NCBI RefSeq assembly: GCF_018739865.1
Contig: NZ_JADOER010000003.1
Span: 166,559 to 230,558 of the forward strand
Direction of reading: 5' to 3'
Origin: Leptothoe kymatousa TAU-MAC 1615
GTDB lineage: Bacteria; Cyanobacteriota; Cyanobacteriia; Phormidesmidales; Phormidesmidaceae
DNA length: 64,000 nucleotides
Shown: positions 9,005-18,505 of the stretch, piece after piece
How positions within the stretch are numbered: the stretch's first letter is position 1
Layout: every line of letters begins with the position of its first letter
The notes under the pieces: model-generated
Told to the model about the DNA's origin: nothing
The model's database searches: none
Seen by the model: the letters and a program-made list of their open reading frames with translations, nothing else
Made by a program: the position numbers and the translations under genes

Positions 9005-9785
9005 TACATAGCAAGTTTTGCCATAGGAAACCCCTGGCAACGGCTTTCCCAATCAAGGGGTAAGACTATATATCTATGAACCTATAGATATATAGAGAGA
9101 GGTTACGACATAACAACTCTCTGGTTTTACAACTACCCAGTCCGCTACAATCGCGCAGGTTCAAAAAATACTCAAGAGTGCTCAGCTGCCAATGTTCCAG
9201 AGTTTGGGGATAACGCTTTTTCTCCCCTAATCTCTTCAAGACAGTCACGTAAGCTACAAACAAAGTACTTTTGCGATAAAAATTTCCTATGACGGCTAAG
9301 GAATAATTTAGGTGAACCCCACTGTAAATCCCCAAAACACTTGGGAAATATAGGTAACGAGCCGTTTAAGGTATCTACCCAAGCCAACACTCCATCCCGG
9401 GAACATGCAGCCCATTGCAGCCAGAAAACCTATTTTTATTGTCTTTTACTCAAAAGCTAGAAGTCTTGGCTACAAAAGGATTTAGTACCTTCCGGAAAAG
9501 CACTCTAAACCGTTGTCAAAATAAAAATCCATAGCAAATTTAATTTCATGTTGATTTTCGAGAATCCAGTGGAACTTGATTTCTACGGGATTGATCTTTT
9601 GATTAAGTCGTGTAAACTTGCCTAAGTTGGGTATGAAGAGTGCTTGCATACTGAAAGGCTTTTTTTCTCGGTGCTGTATCTCATCTACCTGATTCAACTT
9701 GTAGTTAATGGCCCTTGATCGGTCAACTGCATAGGGACACGTCTGTTTCGAACAGTTGAACGCTGGTCACTTAGGAGGTTATTCC
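9005..9785. other. 781-bp region without a supported gene, leader of the LysM-M23 gene
   Basis: Short ORFs on the minus strand in this stretch (for example 9482-9697) have no recognisable features and poor start signals, so I do not call them. The region holds the hairpin at 9066-9095. It is unusually long for this tightly packed genome and may contain a long 5' leader or an unannotated small RNA of the downstream gene. Confidence 0.4.
9066..9095. repeat. 12-bp perfect AT-rich hairpin
   Basis: Arms CTATATATCTAT (9066-9077) and 9084-9095 pair exactly around a 6-nt loop. It lies 62 bp after the trmL stop but lacks a T-run, so termination is doubtful. The core sequence resembles the larger hairpin upstream of gshA. 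Confidence 0.6.
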
Positions 9786-11717
9786 TTGAAACGAGCAAAT
9801 TCTCAGGAGCCCAAGTCTGAAATCAGTCATTCATGTTTTTTGGACATGATTTCTGAGACTGAGCAAGCTCCGTCTGGAAACGCTGGCAGAACAAAATCTG
9901 CTGCCATGCTGGGACTTGCACTTTCATTTGGTGCATCTGGAGTTTTATTCGCTGACAGTGAAGCAACCGCAGCGGTTGGATCTTTTGAAGTCAATCAGTC
10001 CGAAGCTTCAAGCGAATCACCCCAGCTACCATCTGTCTTAGGAAGTCAGCTGGAACGGTCTTCAGTAAACAGCCAGGGCTTGACTGTGTATCACACGGTT
10101 GAGCAAGGTGATAGCCTGTGGCAAATTGCCAAGGATCACCAGGTTGAAATTCAAGATATCAAGGTTGCTAATAGCATTTCTCCTGATGCAACGCTTCAGG
10201 TTGGTCAGGTTATTAAGGTTCCGGGCGAGGAAGCAGGTGGTCCTACTTTGGTGTCCTTGCTGCCCGGCATTCAGACAAACGAACAAAGCCAAGGCCAAGC
10301 GCCTAGCCTTGAGCGTTTGCTAGCAACTATCCCAGATGCTGAAAGCAGTGCTCCTGCAATTGCAGAGGCATCAGAATTATCTGACGCTGTAGAAGAACCA
10401 GTCGTCGTCGCAACTGAAGAGCTTACTGGCGATGTATCGCTGCGCTCTGCGGGGATCGTTTCTCAGTCAGATGGATTTCAGGCGGACCTTCAACAGCTAG
10501 CGGTACGCAATACCGATACCGAGCAAATTGAAGTAACAGCAGCTTCTGTCGAAGCAGAGGAAGTCTCCATTGATGCGGTTGAAGTTGATAGCGCTCAACC
10601 GGCAGCATCTTTTGATGAAGATGATTCTGCGATCGCAGGCTACGAGATTCGTCCTGGAGACACCGTAGAAAATATTGCTACAACCCTAGGTACCACGGCC
10701 GAAGAGCTGGCAGATGTGAATGGCCTAGAAAATCCCGACTTTATTGTCGCCGGCGAAACCCTGGCAGTTCCCGAAGACACAGCCAATGTGCTGGTTGCTT
10801 CGGAAGAGCTAGCTGACAATTCCGTAGAGGCTTCTACAGAATTAGCAGCGGCAGGCATCGGTGGATTTGACGGCACTCGTTTGGCGCGTCTCCAATCTAC
10901 GGTTGAACGCCCCATCAACGTTCCCACCACTATGCAGCGACTGCGTGGTGACGAAGCCACCAGTTTGATTGAATCTGCGTTGGAAGTGGACGCCGAGGAA
11001 ACAGCCGAAGTTATTCAGGTTGAAGATCCCTACACGGCAGACTTGTTGGCAGACATTGGCTCTGCGCAGCAGCTTAACGCTAGTTCCACTCAAGAAGAGG
11101 AGCTAGTTGCCGTCAGGCAAACGGCATCGGTCGGAAGTACCGTCGTCAATCCTGAATTTGTAGGTGGTACCCAAGCCAGTGATATCGCTGAAAAGCGAGC
11201 TGAGCTTCTTGCTGCCGCACCACTGGATCCCAGTGCTTACGTCTCTTCCCCCGCTCCATCAACTGGGCAAGTGGTTTCCCCAGAGATGCCCATTCTGCCC
11301 TCTGCAGATGAATATCTGCCAGAAGCGCCAGATTACTTTAACGGCTATATTTGGCCCACCAGAGGCACACTAACGTCTGGCTATGGCTGGCGTTGGGGTC
11401 GTATGCACCGTGGCATTGATGTGGCCGGTCCTGTTGGCACTCCCATTGTTTCTGCCGCAGCAGGCGTTGTTGAGCGTGCTGGTTGGAACTCCGGTGGTTA
11501 CGGTAACTTGGTTGAGGTTCGTCACGCCGACGGCAGTATGACTCGTTATGCCCACAACAGCAGAATCGTTGTCAGACCTGGTCAGCGTGTAAATCAAGGC
11601 CAGCACATTGCCGATATGGGTAGTACTGGCTACAGTACTGGTCCTCACCTACACTTTGAGGTCCACATGCCCGAGCAAGGCACTGTGAATCCGATGGCGA
11701 TGCTACCTAATCGCTAG
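9786..11717 (+). CDS. LysM-LysM-M23 peptidoglycan endopeptidase (DipM/NlpD/EnvC-like)
   Basis: I chose the TTG at 9786: AGGAGG lies 7 nt before it, giving MKRANSQEPKSEI... (643 aa). A hydrophobic stretch (SAAMLGLALSFGASGVLFA) at about residues 45-65 is a signal peptide or membrane anchor. Two LysM repeats follow (YHTVEQGDSLWQIAKDHQV... and YEIRPGDTVENIATTLGTT...), then an acidic, serine- and alanine-rich linker, then a C-terminal M23 domain with the zinc ligands H and D in MHRGIDVAG, and the second motif HLHFEVH. All key residues are present, so it should be an active endopeptidase acting on the wall in the periplasm, likely in cell separation. The long leader and a strong terminator indicate a single-gene unit. 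Confidence 0.92.
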   Translation: MKRANSQEPKSEISHSCFLDMISETEQAPSGNAGRTKSAAMLGLALSFGASGVLFADSEATAAVGSFEVNQSEASSESPQLPSVLGSQLERSSVNSQGLTVYHTVEQGDSLWQIAKDHQVEIQDIKVANSISPDATLQVGQVIKVPGEEAGGPTLVSLLPGIQTNEQSQGQAPSLERLLATIPDAESSAPAIAEASELSDAVEEPVVVATEELTGDVSLRSAGIVSQSDGFQADLQQLAVRNTDTEQIEVTAASVEAEEVSIDAVEVDSAQPAASFDEDDSAIAGYEIRPGDTVENIATTLGTTAEELADVNGLENPDFIVAGETLAVPEDTANVLVASEELADNSVEASTELAAAGIGGFDGTRLARLQSTVERPINVPTTMQRLRGDEATSLIESALEVDAEETAEVIQVEDPYTADLLADIGSAQQLNASSTQEEELVAVRQTASVGSTVVNPEFVGGTQASDIAEKRAELLAAAPLDPSAYVSSPAPSTGQVVSPEMPILPSADEYLPEAPDYFNGYIWPTRGTLTSGYGWRWGRMHRGIDVAGPVGTPIVSAAAGVVERAGWNSGGYGNLVEVRHADGSMTRYAHNSRIVVRPGQRVNQGQHIADMGSTGYSTGPHLHFEVHMPEQGTVNPMAMLPNR

Positions 11718-11741
11718 GAAGACCACAAAGACTATTTGCTT

Positions 11742-11779
11742 AAAGTGCTGACTTACCTAAAAGTAAGTCAGCACTTTTT
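11742..11779 (+). terminator. Intrinsic terminator of the LysM-M23 gene
   Basis: Perfect 15-bp stem AAAGTGCTGACTTAC (11742-11756) with 11763-11777, 6-nt loop, stem ending in a T-run. It starts 24 bp after the stop codon. Confidence 0.9.
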
Positions 11780-11876
11780 ATTTGCAGCACCATGCAGAAA
11801 TCAAATGGTTTCCTGTGGAGTTCCTTGACATTTCGTGATAAATTTAATTAGTTGCTGAATGTAAAGCGACGCAACC

Positions 11877-11948
11877 GGCTCAGTAGCTCAGTGGTAGAGC
11901 AGGGGACTCATAAGCCCTTGGTCACGTGTTCAAATCACGTCTGAGCCA
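11877..11948 (+). tRNA. tRNA-Met (CAU), elongator type
   Basis: Cloverleaf: acceptor GGCTCAG (11877-11883) pairs with CTGAGCC (11941-11947); D-arm GCTCAGTGGTAGAGC; anticodon loop CTCATAA with CAT; T-loop TTCAAAT. The first base pair is G-C, not the unpaired 1-72 of initiator tRNA, so this is elongator tRNA-Met. A lysidine-modified Ile2 tRNA has the same anticodon, but its usual cyanobacterial sequence differs. CCA is not encoded. Confidence 0.93.
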
Positions 11949-12166
11949 TTTACCTAGTTTGTCCTTATCATGGTTTCAATGAAACTGTGATAGTTTGATT
12001 ACGCACTCCATTGTCCCTTGCTAAGGAGATGGTTTGTTTATATGGTCCTGGTTAAGGCTTGCATCAGCCATGGGGTGTTGATGTTGAACAATTGCCTGGA
12101 AAAACCGGAAACCATAGAATTGGGTAGTTTGCATAGCCATCAACTAAATTTCTAGGAGACATACGG

Positions 12167-12772
12167 ATGAGTAATCCAGCAGAAGGATGTCTGCGCGTTG
12201 GCCAACCAGCTCCTGACTTCACAGCAACTGCTGTCGTTGATCAAGAGTTTAAAACGATTAAATTATCTGACTATCGCGGTCAATACGTTGTTCTGTTTTT
12301 CTATCCGCTAGACTTCACGTTTGTTTGCCCAACTGAAATTATTGCCTTTAGCGATCGCTACGAAGAGTTTAAAGGCCTTAATACAGAAGTTTTAGGGGTT
12401 TCCGTCGACAGTGAGTTTTCGCACCTAGCCTGGATCCAGACAGAGCGGAAAGCGGGGGGGTTAGGTGACTTAGCCTATCCGTTGGTATCGGATATCAAGA
12501 AAGAAATTAGTATTGCCTACAATGTGCTTGAGCCAGAGGCTGGGGTTGCCTTACGGGGTCTATTCTTAATTGATAAGGATGGCACCATCCAGCATGCGAC
12601 GATTAATAATTTGTCGTTTGGCCGGAGCGTAGAAGAAACGCTACGTGTTTTACAAGCGGTACAACATGTTCAGTCTCATCCAGATGAAGTCTGCCCAGCG
12701 GGCTGGACCCCTGGCGAAAAGACCATGAATCCCGATCCCGTCAAGTCGAAGGAATTTTTTGCATCGGCATAA
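12167..12772 (+). CDS. Typical 2-Cys peroxiredoxin (AhpC/Prx1 family)
   Basis: Reduces hydrogen and organic peroxides in the cytosol, using thioredoxins. The peroxidatic cysteine is in [10 protein letters not shown] (about residue 52) and the resolving cysteine in [10 protein letters not shown] (about residue 172), so it is a typical 2-Cys enzyme of normal length (201 aa). The GGLG motif and a C-terminal SKEFF in place of the usual Y-F motif suggest at least partial sensitivity to over-oxidation. The start is supported by AGGAGA upstream. It is followed after about 150 bp by a second peroxiredoxin-like gene on the same strand, with a hairpin between. Confidence 0.93.
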   Translation: MSNPAEGCLRVGQPAPDFTATAVVDQEFKTIKLSDYRGQYVVLFFYPLDFTFVCPTEIIAFSDRYEEFKGLNTEVLGVSVDSEFSHLAWIQTERKAGGLGDLAYPLVSDIKKEISIAYNVLEPEAGVALRGLFLIDKDGTIQHATINNLSFGRSVEETLRVLQAVQHVQSHPDEVCPAGWTPGEKTMNPDPVKSKEFFASA

Positions 12773-12831
12773 CGGGACAAGCACACGGTCGCAACCTGTG
12801 TACCCACAAGACAAACAGTGAGCTGATTTAT

Positions 12832-12860
12832 ATGGGAAAGTAGGCATTCTGCTTTCCCAT
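12832..12860 (+). terminator. Hairpin between the two peroxiredoxin genes, possible weak terminator
   Basis: ATGGGAAAG (12832-12840) pairs with CTTTCCCAT (12852-12860), extended inward by wobble pairs. Only short, interrupted T stretches follow, so termination may be partial. Confidence 0.5.
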
Positions 12861-12921
12861 TAGGCTTTAATCAGTCTCGCAGCAACACCTGTACCAACCT
12901 TTAGTTTTTCTTGCAAGATCA

Positions 12922-13485
12922 ATGACCGCCGCTTTCAAACTGACCTCCTTAGACTTTCGAGGGGTCATTAGTCAGCGATTTATCAAAAATTTTCTGCCGT
13001 TACCGGCCTTGCCCAAGTTTAGGCTAGGTGAAACTGTGCCTGACTTCAAACTACCGGTTGTCGGTCAGCGAGCACCCCTGCAGCTATCTAGCTATCGCAA
13101 CAAGGCCGTGGTGGTGGTTCTGTTTACACGGATTTTCACTGAAAAGCAATACTGCCCCTTCTGCTATCCCCATATTCTTTCCATGGTGGAGACCTATAGC
13201 AAGTTTGAGCAGCTAGGGGCGGAGGTGCTGATGATTACCAGTACAGATGCGCGTCAGAGTAAAACGGTGCAGCAAGACTTGGGCTTAAAGATGCCCCTAC
13301 TGGTCGATCCAAAATGTGGGGCTTTCCGTCGCTACGGCACGGGTCAAGCATTGGGGGCACCGCTGCCAGCACAATTCGTAGTGGATCGCTCCGGCAAGCT
13401 GGCATTCCAACATCTATTTTCGTTTGCCCATACCAACGCTAGCCCCGAGCGCTTGCTGTGGGCCGTACACAACGCCAATCGGTAG
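12922..13485 (+). CDS. Peroxiredoxin-like AhpC/TSA-fold protein
   Basis: A 187-aa thioredoxin-fold protein. The active-site region reads EKQYCPFCYPHI, with two cysteines in a C-P-F-C arrangement where peroxiredoxins normally have one (T-x-x-C). A third cysteine lies in LVDPKCGAFRRYG. The fold is supported by VPDFKLPVVGQRAPLQLSSYRNKAVVVVLF at the N-terminus and LPAQFVVDRSGKLAF near the C-terminus. It could be a peroxidase or a thioredoxin-like reductase; the C-x-x-C favours a redox role either way. It sits just behind the 2-Cys peroxiredoxin, suggesting joint use in oxidative stress. Confidence 0.8.
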   Translation: MTAAFKLTSLDFRGVISQRFIKNFLPLPALPKFRLGETVPDFKLPVVGQRAPLQLSSYRNKAVVVVLFTRIFTEKQYCPFCYPHILSMVETYSKFEQLGAEVLMITSTDARQSKTVQQDLGLKMPLLVDPKCGAFRRYGTGQALGAPLPAQFVVDRSGKLAFQHLFSFAHTNASPERLLWAVHNANR

Positions 13486-13505
13486 GGACTTAAGAATTTT
13501 AAAAC

Positions 13506-13593
13506 GGAGAAGGAGGGATTCGAACCCTCGATAGAGCTTACACCCTATAACTCCTTAGCAGGGAGCCGCTTTCAACCACTCAGCCACTTCTCC
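13506..13593 (-). tRNA. tRNA-Ser (GCU)
   Basis: Read on the minus strand: acceptor GGAGAAG, D-arm with GCTGAGTGGTTGAAAGC, anticodon loop CTGCTAA with GCT, a long variable arm typical of serine tRNA, T-loop TTCGAAT, and the pairing acceptor strand CTTCTCC. Length 88 nt, CCA not encoded. Confidence 0.95.
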
Positions 13594-13608
13594 AAGTGCA
13601 GAGCTGCA

Positions 13609-14811
13609 TTATAACAAGCTATCCTCAGCAGGGTAAAGCTTTATTGAGTTATTTCTTGCCATAATTCGAGGAAGTCGATGTTTGAAGCTACATAGGATCT
13701 CCCACGAAATAGTTCCTAAGCGCTCTGCCCAGTCATCTGCTGTGATTTGATGGGCCGTCGAACGACCGATTAACGTGACGATATCGCCTTCTTTAAGCCC
13801 GTCAATATCAGAGACATCCAGCATTAGCTGATCCATAGTGATAGAGCCCAACTGCTGAACATACCGATTTTCCAATAGCACCTGCAGCTGATTGGATAAA
13901 AGACGCGGAATGCCGTCGGCATAGCCAATGCCAACGACAGCAATGGTCATCGGCTGCGGCGCAATAAAACGATGGCCGTAGCTCACCCCTGCTCCAGCTG
14001 GAATTTTCTTGATATGTGTGATGCGGGCTTTGACCTCCAATGCCGGTTGGAGATCGAGCACCGCTTGTAAATGAGGCGCGGGCGATAACCCGTACAGTCC
14101 TAAACCAACGCGCACCATGTCGTACTGGAGGTTGGGCGCATCGGTGAGCGTGGCGGCGGTATTGGCTAAGTGAAGCCGTGCTGGTAGTCGATGGTGGGTT
14201 TTGAGTCGTGCGATCGCATGCTCAAAACGTTCATGCTGCCGCCGCATTTCCGTCTGGTCCGCCTCATCTGCCGTCGCAAAATGCGAATACAAATGCGTTA
14301 CCTGCAATGCTGGCAAACCATCCACAAACTCAACAAATTCCAAGGCCCGTTGCCAATCAAACCCCAACCGAGACATCCCCGTATCTAGCTTGATATGGAC
14401 CGGCAAGGGCAAACAAGCGTCACTCAAAGCATCCGCAAAAACCAACGCCTGCTTCGGGGTCACCAAGGTGGGTTGCAACTGCCATCGCGCCAAAGCCCGC
14501 ACCTCTTCACCATGGTGCAGCGCTCCCATCACCAAAATAGGTACTTGCAAACCAGCTTGGCGCAGTTCAATCCCCTCGGGCACAGTTGCCACCCCTAGCC
14601 ATGTCGCCCCAGCCTGAATAGCCGTACGGGCTACAGCCACCGCACCATGGCCATAGGCATCGGCCTTCACTACGGCCATTAGATCCGTAGTTGATTTTAG
14701 CAATTGACGAAATTGGCGCACATTATGACCAACCGCATCCAGATTGATCTCCACCCAAGCCCTTGAGCAACGCATGGCTGAAACACTTGGTGTATCATCC
14801 CACCTCAGCAT
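13609..14811 (-). CDS. alr: Alanine racemase
   Basis: PLP enzyme that makes D-alanine for peptidoglycan in the cytosol. The PLP lysine lies in LMAVVKADAYGHGA (about residue 49), and the catalytic tyrosine region is in GAGVSYGHRF. The fold-type III N-terminus (AWVEINLDAVGHNV) and the C-terminal beta domain are complete; 400 aa is normal plus a short N-terminal extension. The start at 14811 is preceded by GAGGAGG at 6-nt spacing, which favours it over a methionine 12 codons later. It lies 15 bp from the tRNA-Ser gene on the same strand. Confidence 0.95.
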   Translation of the reverse strand: MLRWDDTPSVSAMRCSRAWVEINLDAVGHNVRQFRQLLKSTTDLMAVVKADAYGHGAVAVARTAIQAGATWLGVATVPEGIELRQAGLQVPILVMGALHHGEEVRALARWQLQPTLVTPKQALVFADALSDACLPLPVHIKLDTGMSRLGFDWQRALEFVEFVDGLPALQVTHLYSHFATADEADQTEMRRQHERFEHAIARLKTHHRLPARLHLANTAATLTDAPNLQYDMVRVGLGLYGLSPAPHLQAVLDLQPALEVKARITHIKKIPAGAGVSYGHRFIAPQPMTIAVVGIGYADGIPRLLSNQLQVLLENRYVQQLGSITMDQLMLDVSDIDGLKEGDIVTLIGRSTAHQITADDWAERLGTISWEILCSFKHRLPRIMARNNSIKLYPAEDSLL

Positions 14812-14926
14812 GTCGCGCCTCCTCTAACCAAACTATTCCATGCCATTTACAGCAGAGTATCGCAATTTCCAAGGCATTTTAGCGACCTGTGCTAGTATCT
14901 AAGCACAACCCCTAGATCGAACCTCA

Positions 14927-15430
14927 ATGAGTAAGGTTCTCGTCTTAAATGCCTCCTACGAACCCTTAAACATAACCAGTTGGCGACGTGCCATTGTGTT
15001 AATTATTAAGGGCAAAGCTGAGACTGTAGAGCATAACGGACGGGCTGTTTATACGAATTTCCCTCTACCCACAGTAATTCGGTTACGCCACTATGTACGT
15101 ATACCGTATAAGGAAATTCCACTGACCCGCCGTAACCTGCTGTACCGTGATAATCATACCTGTCAGTACTGTGGTTACGCGGGCGATGGGTTGACGCTAG
15201 ACCACGTAATTCCCCGGTCCCGTGGTGGCAAAGATATCTGGGAAAATATGGTTTCTGCCTGCGTCCGTTGCAACGTCAAGAAAGGCAACCGCACCCCCAA
15301 GGAAGCCAGGATGCCTCTGCACATAACACCACGCAAGCCCCACAGCAGTCTTTATTTTGAAATTGCCCGCCACACCCGTGGGGATGCCCACCAAGAATGG
15401 CGTAAATATGTCATAGGGTTGACTGGTTAA
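14927..15430 (+). CDS. HNH endonuclease-family protein
   Basis: A 167-aa protein with an HNH domain at about residues 75-130: a CxxC pair in DNHTCQYCGYAGDGLTLDHVIPRSRGGKDIWENMVSACVRCNVKKGNR provides the zinc knuckle and the D-H...N...H-like catalytic elements. The N-terminal VLVLNASYEPLNITSWRRAIVLIIKGKAE is characteristic of a widespread cyanobacterial and actinobacterial branch whose biological target is unknown. It is probably a housekeeping nuclease, not a homing enzyme, since it is not inside an intron or intein. Divergent from alr. Confidence 0.9.
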   Translation: MSKVLVLNASYEPLNITSWRRAIVLIIKGKAETVEHNGRAVYTNFPLPTVIRLRHYVRIPYKEIPLTRRNLLYRDNHTCQYCGYAGDGLTLDHVIPRSRGGKDIWENMVSACVRCNVKKGNRTPKEARMPLHITPRKPHSSLYFEIARHTRGDAHQEWRKYVIGLTG

Positions 15431-15505
15431 AGCGCCCGCTCCACTAACATTTTCTGAACAGGGCTCTATCCCAATCTCCATCCCCCTTCCAATCCTAGTT
15501 TTTGC

Positions 15506-16675
15506 ATGGCATCCCAAGACGCATTGCTAAAATCTCATGGCTCTACAAATTATCGATCAAACATAGATTTGAGCGATGGTCCTGCCGCCGCGCTCAAACA
15601 CCTATTGATCACCCACTCCGGCAGTCGGCAACTAGTCCTATTGCAGGACTTCCCCGATCCCGATGCCCTGTCTGCCGCTTGGGCATATCAACTAATTGCG
15701 GCCACCTATGATATTGATTGCGATATTTTCTATTCCGGCACCCTCAGCCACCAAGAAAATATTGTTTTAGTAAAACTGACCAGCCTGCCGGCCAAGAAGT
15801 GGTCCAACCAAAAACCACCCGATTTGGACCAATATGCGGGCTATGTCCTGATCGACACCCAAGGCACCACCAGTCAGCTGCTCGATAGGGTCAACGCAGC
15901 AAAATTGCCCCTGCTGGTCGTCATTGACCACCACAAACTACAAGATAAGTCCGTTGCAGAGTTTACGGACATTCGCCCCGATACCCGGGCAACCGTGACC
16001 ATTTTGACCGAATACTTGCAAGCAGGGCTTTTGGACCTGGACCGCAGCAATAGTAAACACGTTAAGTGCGCAACAGCCCTCATGCACGGATTACGGTCAG
16101 ACACCGGACAGCTGATGCAGGCAACAGAAGCAGATTTTCTAGCGGCGGCATATCTGAGCCAATACTACGATGCTCAGCTGCTCAGAGCGATTTTGCAAGC
16201 GTCGCGCTCAAAACGGGCGATGGATGTGATTGAACGCTCCCTACGCAATCGTAAAATTCAAAATAGTGTCTCCATAGCGGGTGTAGGCTACCTGCGGTAC
16301 GAAGATCGCGATGCTATTCCCCAAGCCACCGATTTTCTAATCACCGAAGAAGATGTCCACACAGCAGTGGTTTACGGCATTGTCCATGATGATGAAGATG
16401 AGCGGGAAGTCGTCATTGGCTCATTGCGCACTAGCAAACTTACCCTCGATCCCGACGACTTTATTAAAGAAGCCTTTGGCCAAGATGACCAGGGTCGTTT
16501 TTTCGGTGGTGGGCGCTCCATGGCAGGCGGCTTTGAAGTACCTGTAGGTTTTTTATCTGGGTTTTACGAAAATAGCGACTATAACCGTCTGAAGTGGGAA
16601 GTTTTTGACGTCCAAATCAAACAAAAGTTACTCAAACTGATTAATCCAGAGGATGGTGTGATCAACACCGACTAA
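15506..16675 (+). CDS. DHH-family phosphoesterase (NrnA-like nanoRNase/pAp phosphatase)
   Basis: A 389-aa DHH/DHHA1 protein. Motifs: LLQDFPDPDALSAAWAYQL (D-x-D metal site), GYVLIDTQGTT (motif II), VVIDHHKLQD (DHH, about residue 141), and a C-terminal DHHA1 segment with GGGRSMAGGFEVPVGFL. NrnA enzymes degrade oligoribonucleotides of 2-5 nt and dephosphorylate pAp; some relatives act on cyclic dinucleotide products. The exact substrate cannot be told from sequence. It follows the HNH gene by 75 bp on the same strand and may be co-transcribed. Confidence 0.85.
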   Translation: MASQDALLKSHGSTNYRSNIDLSDGPAAALKHLLITHSGSRQLVLLQDFPDPDALSAAWAYQLIAATYDIDCDIFYSGTLSHQENIVLVKLTSLPAKKWSNQKPPDLDQYAGYVLIDTQGTTSQLLDRVNAAKLPLLVVIDHHKLQDKSVAEFTDIRPDTRATVTILTEYLQAGLLDLDRSNSKHVKCATALMHGLRSDTGQLMQATEADFLAAAYLSQYYDAQLLRAILQASRSKRAMDVIERSLRNRKIQNSVSIAGVGYLRYEDRDAIPQATDFLITEEDVHTAVVYGIVHDDEDEREVVIGSLRTSKLTLDPDDFIKEAFGQDDQGRFFGGGRSMAGGFEVPVGFLSGFYENSDYNRLKWEVFDVQIKQKLLKLINPEDGVINTD

Positions 16676-17030
16676 GCGAAACTCGATCAATGGGTAGGGC
16701 TCCCATTTAGCCTCGCAGTAGTGAATCAGGGACAAGCCGTGGGTACGAGCAATCTATGCCGACTGCCCCGCTTGATAGTTGGAATTTTTTGAGAAATGTT
16801 TGCTTAGCTGAACAAAGGTGAGCGAACTTATAACTTTTGTCAGGTGATTGCCCATACTTCCACAGAAGAGATCGCCCCAAAAGCGTTAAGCAACAACCGC
16901 CATCTCGGTCTCAACAGAGGAATATCTAGCTTCGGTGAGCATGATGAAAATCTTGTAATCACTTGTTAATAGTGCAGTTATAGATATCCTTAAAGAAATA
17001 AACAAGAAAACAGCATTCGGACGATTAACG
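16676..17030. other. 355-bp spacer upstream of gltA
   Basis: No ORF, RNA gene or strong hairpin is seen. The last ~80 bp are AT-rich and likely contain the gltA promoter. Confidence 0.4.
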
Positions 17031-18224
17031 ATGACCCTATGCGACTACCGCCCTGGCTTAGAAGGCATTCCTGCGACAGAATCAAGTATTAGTCATGTCG
17101 ATGGAAAGGAGGGGATTTTAGAGTACCGAGGCATTCGCATTGAAGAATTAGCCCAAAAGGGCACGTTTTTAGAAACGGCCTACTTATTAATTTGGGGTGG
17201 ACTACCGACCAAACCCGAATTAGACGCCTTTAAGGATGAAATTCAGCACCATCGTCGGCTAAAGTATCGCATTCGCGACATGATGAAGTGCTTTCCTGAA
17301 AGTGGCCATCCCATGGATGCCCTGCAAGCCTGTGCCGCCGCCTTAGGACTGTTTTATTCCCGCCGAGCACTGGAAAATCCGGCCTACATTCAAGCTGCTG
17401 TGGTCCGGCTCCTCGCAAAAATTCCCACCATGGTGGCGGCCTTCAAGCTGATGCGCAAGGGAAATGATCCCGTGCAACCGCGCGACGATCTTGATTATGC
17501 TGCAAACTTTTTGTACATGCTAAATGAGGAGGAGCCCGATCCCCTCGCTGCTCGCATTTTCGATGTGTGCCTCACGCTCCATGCGGAGCACACCATCAAC
17601 GCGTCTACTTTTTCTGCCATGGTGACCGCATCCACCCTGACCGATCCATATGCCGTCGTGGCTTCGGCAGTGGGCACTTTAGCCGGACCGCTCCATGGTG
17701 GTGCCAACGAAGAAGTGATCGCGATGCTGCAAGAAATTGGCTCGGTGGATAATGTCAGACCCTATGTGGAAGATCGGATTGCCCGTAAAGCAAAAATCAT
17801 GGGTTTTGGACATCGGGTATATAAGGTCAAAGACCCTAGAGCCGTTATTTTACAAGGCTTGGCAGAACAGCTATTTGATAAGTTTGGCCAGGATGAGTAC
17901 TATGCCATTGCTTTAGAATTGGAAACGGCAGTCACAGAACGGTTGGGGGGCAAGGGTGTGTATCCCAACGTAGATTTTTATTCTGGTTTGGTCTATCGCA
18001 AGCTGGGCATTCCAACGGATTTATTTACACCCATCTTTGCGATCGCACGAGTTGCCGGCTGGTTGGCACACTGGAAAGAACAATTAGCAGAAAACAGAAT
18101 CTTCCGACCTACACAAATTTATACCGGTCCCCACAAGCAGCCTTACGTGAGTGTGGCAGACCGAATTCACCTGTGGGATAAACAAGCTCAGCCCGCCAGC
18201 AGCATACAAAACGGTTCCGTATAA
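17031..18224 (+). CDS. gltA: Citrate synthase
   Basis: Condenses oxaloacetate and acetyl-CoA to citrate, feeding 2-oxoglutarate to nitrogen assimilation in cyanobacteria. The 397-aa protein is the short, bacterial type II-like form. Catalytic residues are in LHAEHTINAST (first His), GPLHGGANEEV (second His) and GKGVYPNVDFYSG (the Asp). The N-terminal GLEGIPATESSISHVDGKEGILEYRGIRIEELA is typical. A strong terminator follows at 18320-18350, so it is separate from the ndh cluster. Confidence 0.96.
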   Translation: MTLCDYRPGLEGIPATESSISHVDGKEGILEYRGIRIEELAQKGTFLETAYLLIWGGLPTKPELDAFKDEIQHHRRLKYRIRDMMKCFPESGHPMDALQACAAALGLFYSRRALENPAYIQAAVVRLLAKIPTMVAAFKLMRKGNDPVQPRDDLDYAANFLYMLNEEEPDPLAARIFDVCLTLHAEHTINASTFSAMVTASTLTDPYAVVASAVGTLAGPLHGGANEEVIAMLQEIGSVDNVRPYVEDRIARKAKIMGFGHRVYKVKDPRAVILQGLAEQLFDKFGQDEYYAIALELETAVTERLGGKGVYPNVDFYSGLVYRKLGIPTDLFTPIFAIARVAGWLAHWKEQLAENRIFRPTQIYTGPHKQPYVSVADRIHLWDKQAQPASSIQNGSV

Positions 18225-18319
18225 ATCCGGATGCCAACCCCATGATGGGCATCACCCCTCTTGTCAATACTGAAAAATCGAACCACACTAATATCAGTGA
18301 CGATTTTCAGGAACTCCAG

Positions 18320-18350
18320 CCCCCCTTGATGCACATCATGGGGGGTTTTT
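18320..18350 (+). terminator. Intrinsic terminator of gltA
   Basis: Six C (18320-18325) pair with six G (18340-18345), extended by GATG/CATC inside, followed by TTTTT. It lies 95 bp after the stop codon. Confidence 0.85.
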
Positions 18351-18505
18351 ATATAGGGTCTAGTTATCTATACACACAAGTAGTAATTCCTATTGGTAGA
18401 ACTAGAGGATTTCCCCTTTGAAGACATATTAAGCGTTAGAATCATTTATGGAATTTGGCTTGGCAAGTATGGCCTAGCTCTCCACTCTGTCTATACACAC
18501 TGAGT

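Noticed and set aside
9482..9697. 71-aa minus-strand ORF in the M23 leader
   Set aside because: No Shine-Dalgarno sequence, no recognisable domain.
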